A stretch of DNA of 64,000 bases from NCBI GenBank assembly GCA_016709995.1, contig JADJLQ010000002.1, forward strand, positions 744,001-808,000. Reading direction: 5' to 3'. The notes under the pieces were generated by a model. It had not been told where the DNA came from and searched no databases. It saw nothing but the letters and a program-made list of their open reading frames with translations. Shown piece by piece: positions 31,859 to 41,745 of the stretch (position 1 is the stretch's first letter; every line of letters starts with the position of its first letter). The translations under genes and the position numbers were made by a program. The DNA is from Saprospiraceae bacterium (GTDB taxonomy: Bacteria; Bacteroidota; Bacteroidia; Chitinophagales; Saprospiraceae).

Positions 31859-33075
31859 TTATTTAATGGAGGCTGATAATAATATTTCTTTGATCCGTTT
31901 TGCTACGGTACGTTCTTCACCGGGTATCATCATCCAGGTAGTAATGCCTAGGGTAGAAGCATCTCCGACAGTCTCAATAGAAGGGTGACCTTCCCTGAGA
32001 GCAATCCTTAATTGATCACAAGTCATATTCACTTTGGACTGGTCTATTTTTATATTTAATGAAGGTACATGGTTGGCGATTTGAGGTACATGTTTTTCAC
32101 CTATGACACCCGGGACCGAGGTAGCAGCATCATAGATCAAATTGACCTGGCTTTCCCAAAGCTTCCAATCCTTTTGATGATCCCGGCTAAGGTATTGTTC
32201 GATCGCAACCAGCATACCGAGGATCTCTTCCTTATTGACTTTCATACCACGACCCACCGTATTTCCATTAGGTGGAGCATTTCGTCTGGCTGCGGTAACC
32301 AGGGCTTTTTACCCAATAAAAGCCCTGCACTTTGTGGACCACGCAGGCCTTTGCCACCCGAAAAACAAACCAGGTCAAAACCCATCTTAGTATGCTTCCA
32401 AAGCATTTCGACAGGGGGTACATCTGCAGCACAATCGATCATAGTCGGGATCTGGTGTCTTTTGGCGATTGTCACAAACTCCTCATCCCTGACTTTGCCC
32501 AAAAAATTGCTGGCATTGAGAAACCACATCATGGCTGTATTGTTATTGATGGCAGCTTCCAGTTCTTTGGCAGATTCTACCTCAATCACCTTTAACCCAC
32601 AGTTGCGGATAGCATGATCATAACCTACCCGATGTGTCTTTTGGATGATCACTTCCGTTTTCATACCGGTCATATCATTGGGTATCTGCGTTATCTTATC
32701 CCAGTCGCCTCCCGTGACGATGCCAGCTGTTCCTAATGTAATAGCTGAAGCAGCACCTGCGGTGACCATGGCAAACTCACACTGTAACAGCTCTGCCAAT
32801 CGCTCCCCGACTTTATCCTGCAAATCTTCTAACTTGACAAATTGTAAAGCAGAATAATTGATCGCTTTGATCACTTCAGGATGTGGCAGCGAAGCTGTAA
32901 GTGCCGTATAGGTACCTGCAGCGTTGATAAATGTCCTTAATCCAAGTTCTTTGAAATAATCGCGCTCAAAATCACCGGGCTTCAGTTTTTCCTCTCCTCG
33001 TTTTCTAAGTGATATGGATGGAGCGACGAAAGGCAAAGCAAAAGCTCCTTTGATGAGATCTCTTCGTTTTGTCAT
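31859..33075 (-). pseudogene. SelA-like PLP-dependent enzyme with Tat-type signal, one frameshift
   Basis: About 400 residues in two frames (33075-32242 and 32257-31859). The N-terminus MTKRRDLIKGAFALPFVAP looks like a twin-arginine signal. The body matches the aminotransferase-V/SelA-like family: GLRTFINAAGTYTALTAS, VTAGAASAITLGTAG, MIDCAADVPP, and SGGKGLRGPQSAGLL holding the PLP lysine. Relatives include D-glucosaminate-6-phosphate ammonia-lyase (DgaE) and EF_0838. The break is in TTT at 32280; one extra base restores PPNGNTVGRGMKVNKEE. Its ATG overlaps the stop of the RidA gene by four bases, so translation is probably coupled. Deamination or dehydration of an amino-sugar acid is inferred. 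Confidence 0.8.
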
Positions 33076-33534
33076 GATACTATGATTTTAAAAAATGCTA
33101 TACAATCTATTTCTACCAGAGAATCGCCAGGGATACCACCTGCAGCCGCAATGGTCGTGCGCACGGGCGGGAGATCCCCAAAGCGTCCTTTATAAGCTTC
33201 ATTCATAGCTTTGTAATCTTTAAGATCGTTGAGGTAGACATTGACCTTGAGCACATGGTTCATGGAGGACCCTGCTTTTTCCAACTCTTTTTGCAATTCA
33301 TCCAGGACATGGTTGGTATGGGCTGTGATATCACCATCAAAATGAGCGCCTTTGCCTGCGATAAACACCATATTGCCATGCACTCTATTGCCAGAAAACA
33401 GGGGTACATTCTGATCCATGACGACAGAAGAATTGTTAGCCATGATATTAGCAGCCTCTGCCGTTTTCAATCCCATGACTGCTGCCAAACCGGTAGCAAG
33501 CTTTTTAAAAAATAGTTCTTCGATTCGTATTCAT
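33072..33534 (-). pseudogene. RidA/YjgF-family protein with Tat-type signal, one indel
   Basis: The intact frame (33488-33072) covers the RidA fold: FSGNRVHGNMVFIAGKG, LDELQKELEKAGSSMNHV, KVNVYLNDLKDYKAMNEAY, and PPVRTTIAAAGGIPGDSLVEIDCIA with the conserved substrate Arg. ATG at 33534 followed by NTNRRTIF, and KKLATGLAAVMGLKTAEA in the next frame, make a twin-arginine leader if the A6 run at 33507-33512 is read one base shorter. RidA proteins hydrolyse reactive enamine/imine products of PLP enzymes, and the next gene is a PLP enzyme, overlapping by ATGA. Most RidA proteins are cytoplasmic, so an exported one is unusual. Confidence 0.8.
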
Positions 33535-33575
33535 GATTCTTGAAAATTTAAAAGTTAAGTGAATTAGTTGCTTTT

Positions 33576-33896
33576 TTATTTTATCTCTTTGGGCTTTGAC
33601 TTCGTCAGTAGTGACGGCATCAGCCTGGTTGCCAAAGTTTTTCTTATATAGGTCAGGATATTGGCGATGTCTTCGTCTTTGAGAAAATCATGGCGGGGCA
33701 TGGTACCATTGAATATTTCTTTATTGATCATGATATCCCCTTCGACACCCTGGAGTACCGTCTGAATCAATCGAGTTTTATCACCTGCCACCCAGTCTGA
33801 AGCCAATGTAGGGAACCTTCCTGAGGCACCCATGCCATTTGGTTGGTGACAGGCGCCACAATAAACAGTATATAATTTTTCGCCAACCTTGGTCAT
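33576..33896 (-). CDS. Class I cytochrome c domain, probably the C-terminus of the preceding PQQ enzyme
   Basis: A 106-residue domain with the haem motif CGACH, LASDWVAGDKTRLIQTVLQG, and the axial-Met region NGTMPRHDFLKDEDIANILTYIR. It has no signal peptide of its own. It lies in the same frame as the end of the sorbosone-dehydrogenase-like gene, separated by about 65 bp with two stops, and in this family a cytochrome domain often follows the propeller in one polypeptide. It would carry electrons from PQQ toward the respiratory chain in the periplasm. A separately translated cytochrome is possible, but export would then be unexplained. Confidence 0.75.
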   Translation of the reverse strand: MTKVGEKLYTVYCGACHQPNGMGASGRFPTLASDWVAGDKTRLIQTVLQGVEGDIMINKEIFNGTMPRHDFLKDEDIANILTYIRKTLATRLMPSLLTKSKPKEIK

Positions 33897-33962
33897 TGCA
33901 GTATCATTTCGGTCCAGGTTATCAAGATTAATGTCCGGGTGCGGATATTAGTCGCTGACTTC

Positions 33963-35257
33963 CTAGTTCCATGGAAGCCAGCTGTGGCTGCCCAAAAGTT
34001 TTTTATCTCCTTTATATTTTACACGCCAAATCCTTCCTTTTTCAGTCTCCGCAAAATACATCGAACCATCCGGGCCCATGGCGATACCCATAGGTCGGTA
34101 GACTGCATCGCTGACACTGACGATTGGGCCGACCCCGGCAAATCCATCCGCAAATACCTCGACTTCTTTGTCAAACACGCCCTCATGAAAAGGTACAAAC
34201 CCGATAAAATAACCTGATTGCGGATAAGGGGCGCGATTGGTAGCTCCATGGAAGGCGATAAAAGCCCCGTTTTTATACCGATCAGGGAATTGGTCCCCTT
34301 CATAAAAAAAACAAATCATTTTGGGGCCCAGTGTCCGGGGAAGCCAATGATGGGATTATTGAATGTATCACATCTTCCAATGATCTTACCATCGCCGCCA
34401 TATTCCGGTGCCAATACTTTCTTACCCTGCATCTGATCGTAATAACAGTATGGCCAACCGGAATTGCTGCCTTCGTCGACCCTCAAGAACTCTTCTGAGG
34501 GCAACAAGGCACTTGCCAGGGACTAAATTTATTGGGCCACAACCTGAGTAAATCATCCCGGCCATGCATGACTGTATAAAGGCGATCATCCACATCATTC
34601 CATTCGATAGCCAAAAGGCTTCTCAGTCCGGTAGCATATTTATACCCATCTTTTGGGTTTGATTTTTTTATTGGCATCAAATCGCCAGATACCTGCATGG
34701 TTTTCTAGGAGAGGGCAAGGATCTATGCCCGGAGAAAAAGGAGTTCTGTTATTGACCTGGCAAGCATTGGAGGGTCCACCAAAAGGAACAAAGATATGCC
34801 CCTCAAGATCGAAAGTGATGGGCTTGGCATTGTGCTCGTGCAAGCCATGTTCATGATCATCGATGACGATCGTATCAAACTGTTCTTCCGGCAACAATTG
34901 ACCTGGAATTAATTTGCTGCGATAGATCATGAGCTCCGTGCTGTAATACAAATAGCCTTCGTAGATCCGCATGGCTGTACCGTAGCGTCCGAGTTCTTTA
35001 TAATTTCCAAAGGTTTTGATGATGTCGGCTCTGCCATCTCCATTGGTATCTCTCAAGGCTACATTGGCGCCGTGTCCGGGTACCATCAGCTTGACATAGA
35101 TATCGCCATTCTCATTGACTGCAATATGCCCAGATCCACCAGGGAGGCTATCTACTACAACGGTGACTGAAATCTTCCTGAACGTATAATTCTGTCAGAG
35201 GAGCTTGCATTTAGCCAGTAATACAATAGCCAATAGTGGTAAAATGATCGGTTTCAC
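33963..35257 (-). pseudogene. PQQ-dependent sugar (sorbosone-type) dehydrogenase, heavily frameshifted
   Basis: At least four frames are needed: 35086-34640, 34698-34483, 34507-34316 and 34319-33963. A GTG at 35257 opens a lipoprotein-like leader (LPLLAIVLLAKC) that shifts soon after. Family landmarks are in order: MVPGHGANVALRDTNGDGRAD, ELMIYRSKLIPG, DDHEHGLHEHNAKPITFD (catalytic His region), GLRSLLAIEWN, VDEGSNSGWPYCYYDQ, GATNRAPYPQSGY and YRPMGIAMGPDGSMYFAET. These fit the glucose/sorbosone dehydrogenase propeller that oxidises aldoses with PQQ. The indel density here is the highest in the window, so loss of function is possible as well as poor consensus. Confidence 0.75.
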
Positions 35258-35272
35258 TGGTGGTATAAGGTT

Positions 35273-36505
35273 TTAATCTTTATATGATAAGGCGTTCAAA
35301 TCCCACACTATGGCTCCATCCAACAAGGTCATTTCGCACACGATTTTTTTGTCGCCGGTCATGCGCTTGCCCTGTACATCATAAAAACCATAATTGCCCT
35401 TTTCTATTTTCAATAATGCATATCGGCCGCTGCGCCTACAGAGATGACCAAGCTCTGTTTTGTGAATAACCTGAGCTGGCTTCCAGGTGCTGGCTGTAAT
35501 AATTTCTTTAAAGTCCATGCCGAGATTAAGTAGCTTGGTCATCACCATGTCCATGTCTTTCATACCTGCATTCATGCTGCCGGTATGCAAATCTGTACTG
35601 ATGGTATTGGGCTTAAGCCCCTGGCTCAACGCAGCGGTTGCCTGCGCGTATACAAAACTTCCACCACCATGACCTACATCAAGGATGATACCCTTTGCTG
35701 AGCTTTAAAAGCGAATGGCTGTACTTTTCCGTTTTGCACTAAAGGTTCACGACCGTTGACATGACCAAAACAATGTGTCAATATATCTCCCGGTCGCAAT
35801 ACGATATTCAGTAAAGTATCCATCGACAGTGGAGGATCTGCGCCTCCAAAATCTACCATCACCGGGATATCTGCCAGCCTGCCTGCTTCTGCTGCTTTGA
35901 GCGCCGGAGTCCAGTCATGGCCCATATAATGCGCCAGTTTGATACCTACGACCCTATCCTTATTTTGTTTGGTTACCATGGCTGTCAGCTTGGCATCCAT
36001 ATCAGCCAGGTTTTGCTCTATTGCTCCGCCACTCATCCCTGAGCCTACTATATTGAGGAAGCGAAATACTTTGGTTTTTGAATTGGCGATGGTCTGATTT
36101 CTGAAGTCGTCAAAGTTTCTCCAACCGGCACCGCCGGCATCTACTACCGCTGTGACGCCGGATCTTAAAGTGAAGCCATCAGGAGGTAGAGCCGTATAAC
36201 TATTGCTGAGATAAGCATTGGACTTAGTCCCAAAAAAATGATGGCCATGGATATCTATCAGTCCAGGCGTCAGGTATAGACCAGTGGCATCTATGGTTTT
36301 AGTGGCTGGTTTATTGATCGACTTAGATACTTCGATAATTTTACCATCCCGGACGGCCACATCCATGATAGCATCCAGATTATTTTTAGGGTCGATGACA
36401 TGACCATTTTTAATAAGCAGGTCATAAGATTGACTCTGGCCCATCAGCGTACAAATGGCCAACAATCCTAAAAATTAATTTCTTTATTCCAGTAGATATT
36501 TTCAT
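35273..36505 (-). pseudogene. Exported amidohydrolase/deacetylase (EF_0837-like), frameshifted
   Basis: About 410 residues. Main frame 36465-35674 starts the fold with YDLLIKNGHVIDPKNNLDA and carries the metal site GLIDIHGHHFFG, the carboxylated-Lys segment VVGIKLAHYMGHDW and DILTHCFGH; the second frame 35629-35273 has STDLHTGSMNAGMKDM (metal Asp) and ends in DGAIVWDLNALSYKD. The shift is near 35,690. ATG at 36505 with MKISTGIKKLI, joined to GLLAICTLMGQSQS, gives a Sec signal if the A5 run at 36470-36474 has one base fewer. This family sits beside SelA-like enzymes in other bacteria and is thought to act on N-acyl or cyclic amino acids or sugar acids; the true substrate is unknown. Confidence 0.8.
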
Positions 36506-36684
36506 GCAAAATTAAGTTTTAAAAATATTAATAACTTTTAAGGGTATTCTAGTTCAAATAGATAGTCCATTGAGTTAAAATAGGCGATCAAAAGGTAGTA
36601 ATTTTTTTGAAATGGTGGTTCCAGTTAAGTAAAACGTTTTCGTAAAAAACCGATCTCTATTAGAATCAAATTCTATAGAAACAG

Positions 36685-38787
36685 TTATTTCATTCTTTCT
36701 TTTACTTGCCTGGCTGAGTTCAGCACAAATTTCTGAACATCCGCCACATCTGCTTCACTCAATCTATCGCCAAACCGAGGCATGCCATTGGCCAAATAAG
36801 CTCCTTTGCGTACAATGAGTGAAAAGTTTTGATGCGTGGCTTCAGTGGCATAAACCAGGTCTGGAATGATTCCTCCCCCACCTCCATTAACTACATGGCA
36901 AATAGCACAATATTGATTAAATAAAACCTGGCCATGCTGGATATCTTCTTTCGTCGAAGTAAATGATATATCGGGAATCGTTTGAAGGTTAGTTTTATTA
37001 TACACCGGAAAGGAGGCATGACCCTGGAGTGCAAAAGTGAATACTCTACCGGGTTGCAAAGGTGCCCATTTTCTTTTTTGACCAACCCCGCTGCCCCAAC
37101 CAACCAAAAGCGTAATATATTGGCGTCCATCGACCATATAAGTGACGGGCGGAGCTATCACTCCACCGCCTACATTGGTTTCCCCAGATTTTGGTCCCGA
37201 TAGCAGCATCACAAGCCACAAATCTACCATCCGCGGTCCCTTGCCACACTATATCCGAGGCAGTAGCCAGCACTCCTCCATTCCAATCAGCAGGATGGGT
37301 TATGCGCCATTTTTCTTTGTCGGGCTACCGGATCCCAGGCGATCAGCATTCCTTTAGGTGTTAGCCGGGCTGCTATAGTATCTTTCTAAACGGCTTAGTC
37401 GGGTCCGTTCCCGTGCCCAGATTCCACCCATTACCACTACCAGTCCGGATTTGCCATGCTCCCAATGAGGATCATGTCCATAAGGTGCTACTCGCTCCGC
37501 AGCCGGGATATAGACCAAATTCGTATTTGGATTATAGGCCATTGGATGCCAATTATGAGCCCCATCATAAGTAGGAGATATATCTGTATTGCTTTTATCG
37601 AAACGAGCAAAATCAGTTTCAATGGGACGGCCGGTGGTCGAATCAATGCTTTTAGCCCAACTGGTATACACAAATGGATCACCTGAAATAAATTGACCAT
37701 TTGTACGGTCTATCACATAAAAAAATCCATTTTTAGGAGCCTGCATCAACACTTTTCTTATTTGCCCTTTAATAGCAAGATCGGCGAGTATGATATGCTG
37801 TGTAGCTGTAAAATCCCAACTATCCCCGGGAGTAGTTTGATAATACCAGGCTAAAACTCCTGTGGTGGGATTGAGCGCTATAATAGAGGATAGATAAAGA
37901 TTGTCTCCCCCACCCGGACTTCGATAATTTCTGTCCCATGGGGATCCATTGCCTGTACCGATATAAAGCAGATGGAGCCCGGGATCATAAGCCATAGCAT
38001 CCCAGGCTGTTCCTCCTCCACCATATTTCCACCATTCACCTGTCCAGGTTTTAGCGGCATCTTCCATAGCCTTTGATTCAAAGGGCTTCGCAGGATCACC
38101 AGGCACGGTATAAAATCGCCAAACCTGCTGACCTGTGATGGCATCATAAGCCGTAATATATCCTCTTACTCCATATTCTGCACCGCCATTGCCTATGATT
38201 ACTTTTCCTTCGACGATTCTTGGTGCTCCTGTTATCGTGTATGGTTTGGTAGTATCAACGGTCATAATGCTCCAAATCGTTGTCCGTTGACAGCATTCAG
38301 AGAGATCAATCTTCCATCAAAGGTCCCCGCATATACATGGCCTTTGTACAAGGCAACACCTCGATTGACCACATCACAGCATGCTTTTTCACCATAAGCG
38401 CGAGGTACTAAAGGATCGTATTGCCAGAGCATAGTGCCTGTGCGGGCGTCGACAGCATAAACCCTGCTCCAATCTCCAGTAAAATACATGATACCATCTA
38501 CCACCAGTGGAGTGGCCTCCAGTCCTCGTTTGGTACCAAGATCTAATGACCAAAGCAGACCTAATGAATCAATATTAGTTTTTTATTTGATCCAAAGCGC
38601 TGTATCGATCTTCGGCATAATTGAGGCCATAGGACAACCAATCGCCAGGATGAACATCGGTATGTACAAGCGAAGTATCGTCCACCTCTTGTACTTTTAT
38701 GCTTTCAGAGTAGCTAGTGTTGCTGAGCTCCCTTTTTGCAGTGAATGAATGCAAGAATGCAGAAAAAATAGGCACTAAAATCTTCAT
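36685..38787 (-). pseudogene. PQQ-dependent alcohol dehydrogenase with C-terminal cytochrome c, frameshifted
   Basis: About 700 residues in five pieces (38787-38575, 38504-38262, 38265-37354, 37273-37046, 37230-36685). Features: an N-terminal leader (MKILVPIFSAFLHSF), DWLSYGLNYAEDRYSALDQI, adjacent cysteines in EKACCDVVNRG (vicinal disulfide near PQQ), TGNGSPWDRNYRSPGG, and GDSWDFTATQHIILADL with the catalytic Asp. Two residues after that Asp is Thr rather than the second Asp of lanthanide enzymes, so a calcium-type site is predicted. The last 120 residues hold the haem motif CAICH and MPRFGDRLSEADV. This is the quinohaemoprotein alcohol dehydrogenase layout, acting in the periplasm. Confidence 0.85.
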
Positions 38788-39088
38788 ATTAATAATCTGG
38801 TACTGAATGTAATTAAAAGGTAGCAGAAAATGAAAGCCACCTCACTTTCCCACAGAGATAAAGCCCAACTCACTTTTAAGGTAAAGCCGCAAGGTATGCC
38901 AAATTAACACCCTCCAATATCCAGGTAAATTAAAATTCTGTTTTGATACTCAACACGGGGATGATACCATTTTGAGTGGCGTTTTTAATGGTCCCTCACC
39001 GATCCAAAGTGGTTAAAAATTGGAATAAAAAACTTGCTTAACTTGTGAAGTCATTCCCTTTTTTCTAAAATCAAAACGTAAATTAATT
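38788..39088. other. Divergent intergenic region
   Basis: About 300 bp between the divergent starts of the PQQ alcohol dehydrogenase and the galactonate-dehydratase-like gene. It should hold both promoters. No exact TAnnTTTG box, riboswitch or RNA gene was recognised in either direction. Confidence 0.4.
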
Positions 39089-40344
39089 ATGAGCAAATTG
39101 AAAGGCGTGTCCAGAAGATCGGCCATACAATCTTTCCTGGCACTCGCAGGAGCAGCGGCACTACCTATTAATGCCAATGCAATAAATCCTGAAGAAGGAA
39201 TCAATATAGCCAGGCTGGAAGCCCGGGAAAAAACTCAAATAAAAATCACCAAGCTGGAGACTTTTCTAGTCAAACCCCGATGGATCTTTTTAAAAATTCA
39301 TACCGATGCAGGTGTGGTAGGTTTGGGTGAGCCTTTGCTCGAAGGCAGAGCACTTACTATACAAGCTGCCATTAAAGAGATAGAACCCTACCTGATCGGC
39401 AAAGATCCGCGGCATGTCGTACACCACTGGCAGGCTATCTATCGGCATGCGTTTTATAAAGGAGGCCCTATATTGACCAGCGCGCTCAGTGGGATCGATC
39501 AGGCTTTGTGGGATATCAAAGGCAAACTTTTGAACCTTCCGGTATATGAACTTTTTGGAGGTCCTACCAGGGACCGTGTACGCATCTATGGCCGGGCCAG
39601 TAATGCAGAGGACATGAAGCTCAGGGTACAAGAAGGTTATACTGTCATCAAGACTGGAGTGGCGAAGCTAAATCCTGCCAGGGCAGTAGAGAATCCAAAA
39701 TTTATTCAATATGCAGTTGAAAATTTTGCATCACTCCGACAAGCCGGAGGCGATAGTATGGACATCGGGATTGATTTTCACGGGGCCATCTCTCCGCAGA
39801 CTGCAAAAATATTGATCCGACAGCTCGAACCTTATCAACCTATGTTTATTGAAGAGCCATGTCAGCCTCAGAATGTGGATGTCCTCGTAGATATCGCCAA
39901 GAGCACTTTTTTGCCGATCGCAACTGGTGAAAGAATTTTTACCAAATGGGGATTCAGGGAAATACTGGAAAAAGGAGCTGCTTCTATCCTCCAGCCCGAT
40001 CTTTGCCATGCTGGAGGCATCACTGAGGGAAAAATAATCGCCGGAATGGCGGAAGCTTATTATGCGGTGATCGCTCCACACAATCCAATGGGCCCAATAT
40101 CACTGGCTTCTGGTTTACAACTGGCAGCCAGCATTCCAAATTTCCTGGTGCAGGAGCAAGTTTCATTGGGGAGGGATATATAAAACAATCCTGTAAACTC
40201 GAAAAGGATGGTAACGTGTTGATACCATCCGGACCTGGTCGTGGCATAGAATTGGATGAAAACAAATTAGCGGACAAGATTGGCCATGATTGGAAAAATC
40301 CGGAGTCTTATGATGCCGGTGATGGTTCTGTAGTAGATTGGTAG
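39089..40344 (+). pseudogene. D-galactonate-dehydratase-like enolase-superfamily enzyme with Tat-type signal, 3' frameshift
   Basis: About 418 residues. Tat-type leader SRRSAIQSFLALAGAAALPINANA, then a mandelate-racemase fold: WIFLKIHTDAGVVGLGEPLLEG, RHAFYKGGPILTSALSGIDQALWDIKGK, metal Asp in IGIDFHGAISP, Glu in MFIEEPCQPQN and TGERIFTKWGF, and the His region APHNPMGPISLASGLQLA. This spacing is that of DgoD (about 382 residues). The frame breaks in G4 at 40168-40171; one extra G restores LGEGYIKQ and a tail ending GDGSVVDW, the usual DgoD C-terminus, with stop at 40342. It is divergent from the PQQ cluster. Expected reaction: dehydration of an aldonate to a 2-keto-3-deoxy acid, apparently outside the cytoplasm. 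Confidence 0.85.
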
Positions 40345-40499
40345 ATTGATTAAGCACAGCCATTTGATTTCAACTGCCAAGATTTAAGGATCCGGCTCAT
40401 ATAGGTTAAGCCAATGTAGGAAGTCGGTGATGCCTAAAAGATATATATTGGGTACTTTAGCCGCACTACAAAATAGGTAGCAATAAAAGGAGTACTAGC

Positions 40500-41723
40500 A
40501 TGAATTTATATACTGCACTGACCTTTATCATTTGTTTATCAGCAGGATTCGCATTTATCAACCAGCGGTTTATGAAGCTCCCGTTTGTAATCGGGTTGTT
40601 TTTTCTCTCAACTATTCTTTCCTTGCTGGTCATCACCTCTAAGTACTGGCTGGACATTCCTGCCGAGCAAATCAAAACCTATATCGAACGTGCGAAGATC
40701 GACGAAATCATCCTGGATGTCTTGCTGGGCTTTTTACTTTTTGCAGGTGCGCTACACACCAACTGGAATAACCTCAGACAACAAATCAAGCCTATAGCCA
40801 CTTTCGCCATAGGCGGAGTCCTGGTCTCTACGATGATCATTGCAGGTTTGTTCTACGGACTGACGCAGCTATTTGATTTAAACATCGATTTTATACATTG
40901 TCTAATATTTGGTGCCCTGATCTCGCCAACCGACCCGATCGCAGTATTGGGGATACTAAAAAAAGCAAACGTGCCTAAAAAGACGGAGTATACCATCGTA
41001 GGGGAAAGCCTGTTCAACGATGGAGTAGGTGTAGTCCTTTTTATAGCTATATTGGATACACTCAATACCGGTTCGTTTAGTCTGTCTCATTTTGGGATAT
41101 TATTCATTCAGGAGGCCATCGGCGGTATTATCATGGGTTTTGTTTTGGGCTATGCTTTGCATGTACTCTTATCCTGGATTGATCATTATGAAACTGAAAT
41201 TTTACTGACCCTGGCATTTGTCATGGCTGGTTATTCTTTTTGCAATTATCTCCATATCTCAGGCGCTCTGGCCATGGTGGTCATGGGTTTGATGGTAGGC
41301 AATTTTAAAACTGAAGTATCGATGAGCAATACTACGCTGGAGTATGTTCAAAAATTTTGGGAATTGGTCGATGTCGTGCTGAATGCTATCCTGTTTATTC
41401 TTATCGCTTTAGTCCTCATAGAAATTGATTTTAAAACGAAATACTTTTTTGTCGGACTCCTTTCGGTTCTGATTGTATTATGTTCCAGGATTGTAGTCGT
41501 GTATTTGCCCCATCTGATCATTCCCAATCTGTTAAAACTGACTGACAAGGAGGTCAAGATTATAAGTTGGGGAGGTCTGCGAGGAGGTCTTTCTATAGCC
41601 CTGGTATTGTCCTTACCTTCCAGCGAAACCAAAAATATGCTGCTCATCGCAACTTATTTTTGTGTATTATTCAGCATCATTGTTCAAGGTCTGACCATCG
41701 AAAAACTTGCCAAAAGAAATTAG
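40500..41723 (+). CDS. CPA1-type sodium/proton antiporter
   Basis: A 407-residue inner-membrane protein with about 11-12 hydrophobic segments. The core motif ISPTDPIAVLGILKKANVPK followed by GESLFNDGVGVVLF is diagnostic of the NhaP/CPA1 family (Asp residues of the ion site). GGLRGGLSIALVLSLP near the C-terminus is the second conserved block. An AGGAG Shine-Dalgarno sits about 8 bp before the ATG, unusually clear for this phylum. It lacks the long cytoplasmic tail of some relatives. Role: Na+(K+)/H+ exchange for pH and salt homeostasis. The M20 peptidase start follows 22 bp after the stop, so the two may be co-transcribed. Confidence 0.92.
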   Translation: MNLYTALTFIICLSAGFAFINQRFMKLPFVIGLFFLSTILSLLVITSKYWLDIPAEQIKTYIERAKIDEIILDVLLGFLLFAGALHTNWNNLRQQIKPIATFAIGGVLVSTMIIAGLFYGLTQLFDLNIDFIHCLIFGALISPTDPIAVLGILKKANVPKKTEYTIVGESLFNDGVGVVLFIAILDTLNTGSFSLSHFGILFIQEAIGGIIMGFVLGYALHVLLSWIDHYETEILLTLAFVMAGYSFCNYLHISGALAMVVMGLMVGNFKTEVSMSNTTLEYVQKFWELVDVVLNAILFILIALVLIEIDFKTKYFFVGLLSVLIVLCSRIVVVYLPHLIIPNLLKLTDKEVKIISWGGLRGGLSIALVLSLPSSETKNMLLIATYFCVLFSIIVQGLTIEKLAKRN

Positions 41724-41745
41724 CCAAATCATAAACAAAATACTC

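Noticed and set aside
40853..41065. Minus-strand frame inside the antiporter gene
   Set aside because: It is a shadow of the conserved CPA1 core motif.
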